A stretch of 64,000 bases of DNA from Wuchereria bancrofti (taxonomy: Eukaryota > Nematoda > Chromadorea > Rhabditida > Onchocercidae). The translations under genes were made by a program, and so were the position numbers. The number at the start of each line of letters is the position of its first letter. The stretch's first letter is position 1. Of the stretch, positions 14,288 to 25,259 are shown piece by piece. The stretch covers positions 8,604,827 through 8,668,826 of the forward strand of contig SSBO01000009.1 of the NCBI GenBank assembly GCA_005281725.1, written 5' to 3'. The notes under the pieces are model-generated. The model was not told the origin of the DNA. It did no database searches and saw only the letters and a list, made by a program, of their open reading frames with translations.

Positions 14288-15127
14288 ATGGCACGAAAGA
14301 GAAAAATTGTTGTATCAGAAGATCAAACTATGGTGCCAAGAAGTGATAATATGATAGTAAAGAATGTCGATCATATGATGTTAAGAGAAGGAAATGATGT
14401 GATAAAGGATAAGGATGAAGAAATGGAAGGAATAGATGAAGCTATGATAGTAGCAGATAACGAAATGACATCAATTAATGATGATAATGATGTGTTATCA
14501 TCAGTAGATGAAAATGTGATGGTTACAAATGATATGATATTAGCTAAACCATCAAAGAAATCAGTGGAGGAAATTATGGCATTCAGTGATTGTGAGATGG
14601 AAGAGAATGATGAACCAATGATAATATCATCGAAAGATAGTAGTGATGTGACACCAATGGATACAGCCATATTATCAGTAAACGAAGATGGAATATCAGT
14701 AAATGAAGTTGTTGGATTAATGGAAGGAAATGATAAGCAAAATGAATGTTCAAGCAAAGATGGACTAATGATAGTAGTAAACAGTGATAAGGTAGAAATG
14801 GATGAAGTAGTATCTATAGATGAAGCAATGTTAGTAGATGAACCATTGCAATCAATGGATAAAATTATGATATCAGAAAATACAATTATGGAAATGGAAG
14901 ATCAGATTATGATATCGAAAGATGATGCATTAATGGAAATGGATAAAATTATATCATCAGACGAGGAAGTAATAAAAGTGGAAAATCAAGTTATAATTTC
15001 AAATGATGATGTGATGGAAGTAAAAATTGATTCGATAGGATCAATCAGCGCAAAAATATCACCAATAGATGAACCAATGACGTCAGTTGATGAAAATGAA
15101 CAAAATGTTTGTTCTTTTAACGATTGA
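14288..15127 (+). CDS. Intronless acidic Met/Asp/Glu/Ser-rich repeat protein, unknown function
   Basis: A single uninterrupted 279-codon reading frame, exceptional in this AT-rich window. After a basic start (MARKRKIVV) the protein is highly acidic and low in complexity. About one residue in ten is Met, and there are many Asp, Glu, Ser, Ile and Val. Degenerate units of 10-20 residues recur, such as GIDEAMIVADNEM, SIDEAMLVDEPLQ, MDKIMISEN and MEDQIMISKDD; PIDEPMTSVDENE closes the series. There is no signal peptide, membrane helix or catalytic motif. MARKRKIVV could be a nuclear signal. I do not recognise the family. The regular codon pattern also leaves a 128-codon frame open on the other strand (14371-14757), which I take as a shadow. 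It is flanked by intron-rich genes, so lack of introns is notable; a retrocopy or a lineage-specific gene are alternatives. Confidence 0.75.
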   Translation: MARKRKIVVSEDQTMVPRSDNMIVKNVDHMMLREGNDVIKDKDEEMEGIDEAMIVADNEMTSINDDNDVLSSVDENVMVTNDMILAKPSKKSVEEIMAFSDCEMEENDEPMIISSKDSSDVTPMDTAILSVNEDGISVNEVVGLMEGNDKQNECSSKDGLMIVVNSDKVEMDEVVSIDEAMLVDEPLQSMDKIMISENTIMEMEDQIMISKDDALMEMDKIISSDEEVIKVENQVIISNDDVMEVKIDSIGSISAKISPIDEPMTSVDENEQNVCSFND

Positions 15128-16672
15128 AACAAACAATAAGTTTGTAATATCAACAATGGAAAAAAAAACAGTAATTCAGGGAGTTTTCATAATATTAAAT
15201 TTTTGTTTCAACTAAATTATTTCGCACTTTTTTAGGCTAAAGTTTATTGATTTAATTATTGCCAAATGCTGTTCAAAGTTGCAAATTTAGCACCAATTGT
15301 TATAATTTTTGTTGTTGTTTTTTTTTGAAATTGAAAATAGTTTGTATTAATTTACTAAAAAATGTGAATCATATTAGTAGATTTCAGGAAATTTCTTTAA
15401 AAAAAAATAACAAAATAATTTCCTAGAGTAATAGCAAACAAATTATTTACTGCTTTTAATGATCTCTTCAGAAAAAAAAAGAGAAAAAAACCTAAATTAA
15501 TTACGATTACATATTATCAAACACTAAAATTTATTCTTAAAAGAAAATGTATGCATGCTTTTTTCTATAATTTAATTTTCTATACTTCTAAAAATATTAT
15601 ATATTCTAAACTTTTATCATTTTTTTTCCTCTTTCTTCTTTTGCTTCTCCCTCTCCTCCTTTTCCTTCTCTTTTTTCTCCTTTTCTAAACAAGCTTTTCA
15701 TTTGTACAAAAGTAACACAACTAGTTCTAACAGTGATTACAACAATTACTACTACTTCTACTTTTACTTTTACTTCAATTACTGCTTTTACTGGTAAAGT
15801 ATTCTGTGTACATAAAAAGAGAGAAGAGCAAATATAAAATGTTGTACTGGAAATTTTTGCAAATGGATGTTCTCAAATTTTCCATTAACTAAAACGAAAT
15901 GTAAAGAAAGAAAGAGAAGGAGAAGAAGTGGTAGAAATTGATGGATTCATTGATTGATTGATTGATTGATTGATTGATCGAAAACAATGAGCAAAAATAC
16001 TAGTTTTATCAAATAACTATCCTTTTCAACAAATATTCATAAGCTTAACATTTCTTTTTTCTCTAACATTCTTCATCAATTATTATTTAGATATTTTCTA
16101 GAGAAAAAACGAAAACTTTTTTCTTAAATAAAAAATAAACGAAAAAACAAGAAACAATTTTCTTGCATATGTATATCATCTATTTCTGTCAATTTTTCAC
16201 ATTGATATTATTTTAATTATCAATTTCTTTTTTCACTTAAGTATTATCTTAAGTTATCATAAATTTAGTTTTATATCTATTCGCTATTATTTCAAATTCT
16301 TGAAATTTTTGAAAATGAAAAAAGTATAATCTCTTTTATATCTATTTTGATATTATTTTAACTACATTCATTTATGTTGCTTTTTTTTCTTTTTTGCTTC
16401 AATATTATTAAACAATTTAACAAACAATAGGTGAACAAATCTATTTTCATCTTTTTACTATTATATATTATTTCATTGATAAATGATATTCCCTCTCTCT
16501 TCCCCCTCTCTCTCTCTCTCTGTTACTTTCTTTCCTCTTTTCTCTCTTTTTCCTTTTTTTGCAGGAAAAAATGGTTGCTTTCTTTTTTACCAATATTACT
16601 ATTTCTCTTACAACTATTATATTTTATAACTAATCAAATTGGAGATTTGATAATGGATAATATAAGCGAACA
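15128..16672. other. Intergenic region, low complexity
   Basis: No gene seen. It holds polypyrimidine stretches (15620-15680 and 16491-16560) and a TTGA tetranucleotide run at about 15949-15978. A hydrophobic 83-codon frame at 16431-16682 is T-rich translation without a workable splice into the next gene, and was rejected as an exon. Confidence 0.55.
15949..15978. repeat. (ATTG)n microsatellite
   Basis: About seven uninterrupted ATTG units, ending in ATCG. Confidence 0.9.
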
Positions 16673-19600
16673 ATGGCCGTAGCAACAGCAATTTTTTCAT
16701 CAAAGGTAATTTTTATTTTGATATTTCATCATAATACTTTGTAATTAATTAGGAATTAATTAGGAATACATTAACTGATTGAGAATATATTTTAAAAGTA
16801 ATTAATCATGGATATATTTTGAAAATAATTAATTGGAGAAATATTTTTGGAATAATTAGAAATATTATTAAGTAAATAATTTTAGATTTGATACTTAGCA
16901 AAATCATTGATTTTTTGATATAAGGGAAATTACAGTGTTTATAAGTGATAGGTGTTTTTTTTATGCAGTAATTATCAATAGATTACAATTGCCTAATTAA
17001 CAATACTGCAACAGTTAATATTTGCAGTTGTTATTTTGGTCTGTAATAATTTTATTAGATTCTAATTGGAATGCTATCAATTCATCTTCTTCGTCATCAT
17101 CATGGTTACATCACGATGATAGGAATTTGCATTTTTATAGCCAATCAACAAATTCAAGTAAGTGAAGTTTGAATATGTAAATCATAAAGATTCAAGTAAA
17201 ATTTATTTTTAAAATTGTGAAATGAAAATTGAAAGAATTACATCAGATGGTTAGGTTAATTCGGTATTAATTCGTCAATTGTTTGTGTTATTTGTAGCTA
17301 CGTTGATTTCAAACGCTAATTATATGTTTCCCAAATTCTTTTTGCAAAACTAACGAAAAAAAAAGTACTTAAGGAGTTTCTGAATAACTTAAACAAGAAA
17401 TTCGAAATTTTTTAAATGATACTTAAATGCACTTCTTTCACGACTTGCTAAATTTCATTTTCAAAATTTATTCGTATATATTTCGTGTTACTTAAAAATT
17501 TTATTTCCTTATTAAAAATTATAAAGCACTTCGGTACAATATATAATTCGATTTAAATGACTTTATACTTATTTAAAACAATCATCGACAGACTTTTCAC
17601 ATGATGGATTTGGAGGGGACGTTGCAAGTAATGAAGAAATTACTTCCAAAAATGCTAATAAGGTGTTATTTTTTACTTGTTATTATACAGATATTGACCG
17701 ATCGATTTTAAGATACTTATCTTTTATTGAATTTACTTCGAGCCACAAATATTTTGTAAAATAATTAGCCTGGAATTTTCAACTTACATAAGGCTCATAT
17801 GTCTCTTTTACACTGATGATGAATTAGTAAAAAATCTTTTAGATAATAGTACTGATGCAAATTGATATAAAAGTTGATAAATCATTTTTTGTAAGATAAA
17901 TCATAGCTTTGTACTGTTTATACAAGAATTTTTTTTTTAAATTTAGAAACAGTTGTAATTGTTTTTTTTTTTTTGAAATATAAAATTCCATCAATTTAAC
18001 AATGATTGATTTGAAGGAAACTAACAACGACGATCAACGCTATGATGAAGTTGAACAATTGATTATTCCATCAGTTGAAAATTACACAAAATCAAAAAGG
18101 TCACGAATAATTTATCATTCGTACATTTAATTACTTGTTAAATCTTTAAATTTGCTTTACCAAAATCACAACTATGTAAACAATTGAAGTAAACAAAAAC
18201 AAAAAAAAAGAAGAGGAAACGAATAGTTTTGAACATAAAATGCAAATTTTAAATCAAGTTTAATATATAATCAAGAAAATGAGTTAATCAGAAATTATAT
18301 ACTGAAATGGAAAAAATATAAACCATAAAATTTCAGAAGTAAATTAATCATTTCGATAGATAATGTTAAAATTTTTATATTTAACTTCTGTTACTACTAT
18401 TGTTCTAGACGAATATTGAAGAATACGAAACGATGCATTCAATATAATGAAAAATATCTTTATCAATTGTTGGAACGATCAGGGATGTTTAACCAATGGT
18501 TTATGGCAAACAATCCGGAAGAAGCGGGGCATAATTTTGCTCGTTTTCATAAAAATTTCTTCAAAACGAAGTTTGATTATTTTGATTTACCTCAGGATGA
18601 TAGTTTACCTTCTGATATTGAGGTTAGTGTATTAATCAATGTAATCAATTATACTTATATAGCTTATACCAATATATTAATTGAAAAATTGTTCCTATTA
18701 ATTTCGATCATTCTCATTCAACTTCCTCCTTTCTCTTTTCTTCATTTTTCCTTCTGTTTTCTTTTCCTTCCCTTCTCTTTTCTCTTTCTTTCAAAGGTAC
18801 GATAATATTGAAAAAAATTTTCTTCTTAGGAATAAAATATTGGAATTTTTTTTTTTAAATTTAACCTATAAACAATGATTAATGAATTTATAAGTACTCT
18901 TTTCTTCTATATAGTTTTAAGTGGATCTTTCCAATCATATCATTTTAATTATTAAAATTGTAACTGTGATATACGGTATTCATGTAAACAATTTCAGGAT
19001 ATCAATATATCATTTACATGTGATGATTTGTGTCAGAGTATAATTTGGAAATTGGATGAAGCACTTCAAAAAGAGAAAAATGATACACTTTTATTAAGTG
19101 TATCATTTTTTGATGATGTTCAATCACGTGTAATCAATGATGGTTCAACGAAATCAGCATTAACCAACTGTCAGTTAGGTAAGCATTTAATTAAAAGCAT
19201 CTGGATTTTTCAGTCATGAAAGAAAATTTCCTTCTTATGAAATATTAATTAAGAGCATATTAATAAACTTATCAGTTACAAAAAAGTATGTGTATATATA
19301 TATATAGTAAATATATATATATATAGTAAATATATATATATATTTACTTATTTATTTGCTACTACTTACCTCTGTAAACGAAAAAACAAAAATAATGGAA
19401 AATGAAGACTAAAAAGTAAAGAGGAAAAAAAATTGGAAATTCTAGATTTGACACACATTTTAAAATTTTTGTTTTTCTAAGTGGTAATTTTTTACTGACA
19501 ATTTCGAAAACGGACATTTTTAAAATTGTTTCAAATTAATCACCAGCCTAATCTGTCACACTTTATTTACATCATTTTGAAATCTTTAAAATTTATTTTC

Positions 19601-20435
19601 AAAAGTCGCTGTGAATAATAGCTGATGTGTAATATGGCCAGATATTAGATTAAACAATTTAGCAATCAATTTTTCATCATAACTCTTTTCCGTTGAACAT
19701 AATATGAAAAACAGTTAAATGATAATTGTTTAGAAATGTTCATACCAGTTGGAAAATGTATCCAGCAAGGTGCAGAAGAATTCGAGGAGCATAGTAAATT
19801 ATGTGCATCTTGCCAAGGTGTATATATGCTTGGCAAAATGTGTTTCCCGCGATTCATCAATGCGATAAAATGTGAGAAGCAAATTCAAACATCTGGATGT
19901 ATTTTCGACAAAATCTCAACTAAATGTAAGGTTTAAATGCCAGACAAAATAAGCCTATGATTAGAGATTTAAAATTCTTTGCTCAAGTTCTTCAAATTGA
20001 TAGGTTTATACTTCAAATATTTATCTTGTAAAAACAAAAAGGAGAAACTGTTAAACAGAAACTAAAAGACAAACATTATTGACTAATAAAAATACGACTA
20101 TTCTTTATATTTGATAATTGCTTGTTAAGAGGATAAATTTTATTGCTAATATTGAGAATTAATTGATTTTGGCTTATAAATATATTTAGTTCTGAATAAT
20201 CCTTCTTTTTTCAATTGAAATATATATTCTCCGTTTAACTAAGTTATATAAATTTTAGTAAAAAATAATTTTAGCTCATGGTTCATGTTACATGCGTACG
20301 CTTACATTTAAAGTATTACGTAATGATGGAAGCGAAGAATGTCAAGAATGGCACTATGAATACATTCAAGTTCCAACATCATGTGAATGTCAGCTTAATA
20401 TGGATTCATTATTGCTAAGTGCTGTGAAACCGTGA
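16673..20435 (+). CDS. Secreted cystine-knot cytokine-like protein (IL-17-like C-terminus)
   Basis: Eight phase-matched exons: 16673-16705, 17028-17157, 17592-17662, 18017-18099, 18409-18622, 18998-19178, 19734-19925, 20275-20435; 354 residues. The junction of exons 1 and 2 builds a signal peptide (FSSKLLFWSVIILL). A Ser/Asn/Asp-rich pro-like region with dibasic sites (KSKRR, TKRC) follows. The C-terminal half is cysteine-rich. The last 80 or so residues contain MCFPRFINAIKCEK, SGCIF, MRTLTFKVLRNDG, and end VPTSCECQL. That order resembles vertebrate IL-17 (a YP...KC...GC segment, a VP...LVLRR strand and a terminal CxC). Trunk/Spaetzle-type knots share a similar closing pattern, so the exact family is open. 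A role as an extracellular ligand is inferred. The acceptor of exon 4 (TTTGAAG) is weak. Confidence 0.82.
19287..19344. repeat. AT-rich compound microsatellite in an intron
   Basis: Alternating TATATATA blocks separated twice by AGTAAA, within intron 6 of the cytokine-like gene. Self-complementary. Confidence 0.8.
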
Positions 20436-21477
20436 CAAACCGACGAAACGAAGAATTGAATGATTAAATTCGGAGAATGATAAGAAGTGAAATGATTTAA
20501 AACAGAACAAGCAGAGAGAAAGCAAAGAATGATTTTATTGGTGAACAAGAAAGTGATCATTTAAAAAAAAAGAAGAAAAATGATGCCGTGATGACAGTAT
20601 TGTTTCGTAATTTGTTTCCCTTTTGTTGTTTCTATTGCAATATTATTCAAATTATTAAAATTTTGAAGCAAAATTGAAGTGAATTAAGTTATATTAAATT
20701 AACACAATATGGCGATCATATCAATTCTTATCACATCCAGATTATGAGAGATTGGGTTTACTTGAATGACATTTGAATAATCAGGTAGTTATTCTTTTAT
20801 CATAATTCGATAGTTAATTAGTTTAGGTAGTAAAAATTAATAGTTAGTTCTACACATATGTGAAGTGATGATCTAACACAAATACAGCTATCACATGCAA
20901 CGGCGCAACAGTTATGTAAATATTTAAAACACAAACGGTAATAAACTGATCACATCTTTCAGAAAAATAAAAGTACACTGGAATACTGACGTACACTATA
21001 CTGACGCAAATTTAGTATCTAATTACTCATTACCAATTATCTCGACTGAAAGTATAAGAAGTGGGAGACACGTAGCGTAAAATCGTATTGTTTTTCAAAA
21101 TAAAGAAACATAAAATCCCGACACAAGAAACTTTTCCAAACTTATAAATTGGTTCGTACTTCAAGAGCTTAAAATTGCAAATATGTTACAAAGCAAAGGG
21201 ATTTAACGTAATAAGCAAACAAATAATAGACATGAAGTAAGACTAGCCGATAACCATGTTCTATGTTTAAATTTCACAAGAACTATAACTAACCAAATTT
21301 ATAAACACAACTGTTTAACATGGAAATAAAAGTGACTGAAAAGCTATTATCATTATGGAATTTGGATCGGGTAATCACCTCTCCAGTGGAATCTTTCATA
21401 AATACAGCAAAGAAACATTATTCTACACATTTGCTCACTAAAAGTGAAGATACTATAAGTAACTGAGATCAATAAAG
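20436..21477. other. Convergent intergenic region
   Basis: Between the 3' ends of the cytokine-like gene (+) and the beta-propeller-like gene (-). No coding sequence, RNA gene or clear repeat was recognised. Confidence 0.5.
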
Positions 21478-23854
21478 CTATTTTTTATTATCTTCATCGC
21501 TTACTTGAGACTGATGGATAACACTTTGTTCTTTTTTATCAACAAAATCTGGATCAGGTAACCACTTGCTACCATCCAGTGGAACTTTTTCCAACCAATC
21601 ATCGCAAATGGTTTGGTTATCCTAAACAAAATCATTAAATAGTTATGGCAGGAAAACAGTAATGAAATGATGCAGAATACGACTAACGGTGTGTTTTGAC
21701 TAAATGCGAAAGTATTTAAGTATGCAATGAACAAATAAATGCAACTTTACAGTATCTATAGAATACACTAAACTTTTTAAATGAACATACTTTATCAAGT
21801 ACAATTCCTGAGCAAGCTATAAGAGCCATATCTCCATCAACAACAAAGGCATTCCCTAAATATGCATCAATCTTTGTAGCTACGCGAACAAACTCTCCAT
21901 CTTGAGTAAACTGCTGGATCCGACCTGTTTTATCAAGAACAAGAATATCACTGCCATATCTGAAAAAATGTTATTATACAGTAGTATTAAGCAATATATA
22001 ATAAATAATAAGCCAGTAAAACTAGCTAACACGTAAATTTATTTGTGTCCCTGTTTTTTTTTCTAGCAGACTGACAAAAAAAAATTAAGAGTGACAAAGA
22101 ATTCAAGTTAATTACATCTTAAAAAACTTGAAAAAAGCCTTTAGAAAAGTGAACTTAAAGACGTGAAGAATTCATTTCCTAAAACAACTACAGTGACGAC
22201 TATTCTTTGATGTGTAATGATGTGGCATAGTCTGATGCGCTATATTAGCCTTTTAATCTACTAATCAATACCTGTTATAGCATCTTACATGAAGATAAGT
22301 CATCACTATGACAAAAGTCAATGAAAGCAACATATTCGAAAAAAAAAAACCAAACCAACTTTTGTATTGAAAGAGGAAAAAAAATTTGTCCATCTTCTTT
22401 TCCTTCCTTACTGAAACTTTTGATCACTCTACCCTCTGCTATATTGATTAGTCGAAGGAATTGTCTGCAAAATAATGGCATAATGAATTATGAATTTATT
22501 ACAGGTGGTTAAATCCACCACAAAATGTAATATAAATAGATGCTATTTATTATCACATCCAAGAACTTTTAAATAATTTAACTAATGCAAAATATCCCAA
22601 AACAGAGAAAAAAATGAAACGGAATTATTGTCGATATAAAGTATAACTGATTTAACCGCGAAGTTAGCACAAACTTCCCCAAGTTTTTACCATGTGATAA
22701 AAAATAGGGCAAACCAATGTTAAATATAAAAGGAATAATTTAAATAATAAAACAAATAACCTAGAATACATATTGAGAGGTAACGTGCATGTTGAGACGA
22801 CTAATAGATCACTGGATAAGGCACATACTGTTTGGAAAACGTATTCATCTTCGCAGATCACTTCACTCCAACAACTTGGACAATAAATATCCGAACTATA
22901 AAAGGTGAATTATAAACAATCAAGTACAACTGGAAATTTTTAACTTCTTTTTTAAAAAGATTTTCAATCCCAATGCTTTTTAAGATACCTATAAACAATG
23001 GAATCCTCGCCCTTTACTCGTTTGGTCAAAAACATTTCACCGCCATCATTCACGCTTAAACTTTGTATTTTACCGTCAACAAATTGTTCGCTGATCGTTT
23101 CACCATCCAGTGTCATTATTTTGAGCAACGTTAAACCTGACATATATTCCGAATAAGCATAAATTATCTGAAAAGGAAGAAAGATAACCGAGAATTGCTT
23201 TTGACGAAGCAACGCCTACAAACACCATTCATATGATTACGTGTTTTAAGGCATAACTCTACTAGATGCTTTCAAATATAACATTGTGAACAGTTCTTAT
23301 ATGGCTAAACAGGTTATGCCTAAAATTCTAATAACATCAGCAAAAAAAATGACACCTTATCTTCATAAAATGACACTTGACAAAATGGTTCAGCTTTTTT
23401 TGTAAAATCATTTTTTTCCTGGTAAAGCAATTCGCCGAATCGATCCATTTTGAACAATCCTCCCTTGGTTGCTACCCAAATATTTCGCATATTATCAAGA
23501 GAAATACTGAAAAAGAAAAAAAAAGACATAAACAAAAGAAAAAGGAGAAAACGAATGAAACAAAACAAACAGTTGACTTATAGAGTATGTGTACAGTAGT
23601 GAAATGTTACATGATAGGCTGAATATTTTTCTTTTGAAGAAACAAACAATAAATAAATTAACACAACATTGGGAATAGAAAAGCAATAGAATAATAGTTT
23701 TCAAACTTGAAATATATTCGAAATATTCATTTTAACTTTTGATAAAAAAATGTCCAGCTTACCTGTATGGTACTCGAGCGCCAAGCGGTGTTAAATGTAC
23801 GAACATTTCCGCTATGCGTTGATGATTAGCAGTATTTGACGGTGTTTCTGTCAT
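21478..23854 (-). CDS. NHL/beta-propeller-like protein with a CPSC motif
   Basis: Seven phase-matched exons, read from high to low coordinate: 23854-23763, 23506-23356, 23167-22989, 22895-22761, 22464-22360, 21959-21791, 21621-21478; 324 residues if translation starts at 23854. Repeated strand-like units have the NHL rhythm: NIWVATKGGLFKMDRFGELL, GLTLLKIMTLDGE, DILVLDKTGRIQQFTQDGEF. The segment FSKEGKEDGQIFFPLSI matches the G..GQ.F.P turn of NHL repeats. In the middle lies YCPSCWSEVIC, a CxxC pair that might bind zinc. The tail is acidic and charged. An upstream exon at 24340-24466 can be joined in phase through an alternative acceptor at 23849, which would replace the ATG at 23854. No RING or B-box was found, so a full TRIM-NHL protein is not claimed. 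The donor used after 22360 (GTTGGT) is weak. Confidence 0.75.
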
Positions 23855-24339
23855 ATTGTGATATGTCGCAAAATGTATTGCAATAATTACTCGAAAATAT
23901 GAAATAAAATCTGAATGAATCTTCTACTCTGCAAATTATACTTTTTCAAATATGAAATTTCAAAGCTTCAAACTAAAATCTTTTCATTTCTTTCGTCTTT
24001 TATCATCTATGTCTTAATCATTAACATCCTACAATTTACACTTTTATCTATGTCATTTGGTCTTCAATAATTTAAATTTATCATTTTCTTTCTTCTTGAT
24101 ATTTTCCTTATCATTAATCAATACTTTTCACATCTATATTTAGTATTTATTAACAACCATTCCAGAACAATGGAAACCACTGCATATTTCTTTCTCACTA
24201 CTCCAATTTCTTCCTCATTATTTCTCATTCTTTAATTTAACCGATCTCCAAAAAAAAGGGTCACTTCTGTTCTCTTCTCTTCATTCTTTACTTTTCAATT
24301 ATCTAAATATATCACAATACAAAAACACCATACTCATAC

Positions 24340-24466
24340 CACAACAAATTGTACCAGTTCCGGTCTTACATCCGGAAGATTGAGAATCATTTTTCAATCG
24401 TAAATCGGCTTTCGGTATAAGACACTGTCGGATCGTTGCAGCACTTTCTATCACTTTGTCTAACAC
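24340..24466 (-). CDS. Possible upstream exon of the NHL-like gene
   Basis: Open frame flanked by an acceptor (GAGTAG) and a donor (GTATGA). It encodes a helical segment, VLDKVIESAATIRQCLIPKA, followed by a Ser/Gly/Cys stretch ending TGTICC. It leaves one base and fits the two-base start at 23847, extending the NHL-like protein. A second candidate exon at 25061-25127 (KRIEVLTKLLKPSIKKQKK) has good splice signals but does not join this one in phase. It may be alternative, or an intervening exon may be missing. Confidence 0.4.
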
Positions 24467-24895
24467 CTACTCAACGATTTAAGATACACAGAAAGAAAAA
24501 AGGAATTGTTAATTTAACATACATAGAAAGAAGAGAAGAATTACTACATCAGGAAAGTAAGATGCACTTTGCAATAATTATAATGATGCATGCTGCATGC
24601 ATAACATAATGAACAAACTGCATGCTAATATGCATATTTAACATGCTGATAGTTATATCACTGATTCTAACTATATATCAACATTGTTAATTATATTTCT
24701 CATTTCACTTCATTTTCAAGCTAAGATAAAATCTGCACTTTTGCAGAAAAGTATCATTTTGTCAGAAAGAAACCTTGCAAGTGTGGTTGCTAATTTAATT
24801 CACACGCACGCAACACTTAGATCAACGTGATTCATTAGCTACCTTAAAGCTCCACTTTTATCAGTAAGCTTATTTATCACTATTTCCACTTTTTA

Positions 24896-24992
24896 AGACC
24901 ATCACTACCACTGCTACCACAATTAGACCATCACTATCACTGCTATCATAATTAGGCCGTCACTATCAGCACGGCTATCACTATAATTATCA
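24896..24992. repeat. Minisatellite, 29-bp unit, about three copies
   Basis: The unit begins AGACCATCACTACCACTGCT and recurs with exact 29-bp spacing at 24896, 24925 and 24954; the third copy is diverged. No coding potential survives in any frame. Confidence 0.8.
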
Positions 24993-25259
24993 GAATTATG
25001 ATGATTTCTACTGGACTGCTTAAATTCCATCACATTAATATGACATTAAATAATCCTAACCTCTTCTTTTGTTTTTTGATCGATGGTTTTAGAAGCTTTG
25101 TTAGCACTTCAATTCTTTTCTGAACGTCTAATAATTAAGAAGTAAACGTAGAAAAAAGTGTAGCATTTATTTTGTTGAAAAAATTAAAACTAAATTTCAA
25201 AATGTTAAAATAAAATAGCTTTAACACAATTTATGTAACTAAAATTATTTATATTTGAG

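Noticed and set aside
14371..14757. 128-codon open frame on the minus strand
   Set aside because: Lies fully inside the acidic + strand gene; regular GAT/ATG/TCA codon use leaves the antisense frame open by chance. Its Ser/Ile/Thr product has no features.
16431..16682. Hydrophobic 83-codon frame as the first exon of the cytokine-like gene
   Set aside because: No donor joins it in phase. The ATG at 16673 with the exon at 17028 gives a proper signal peptide and consistent phases.
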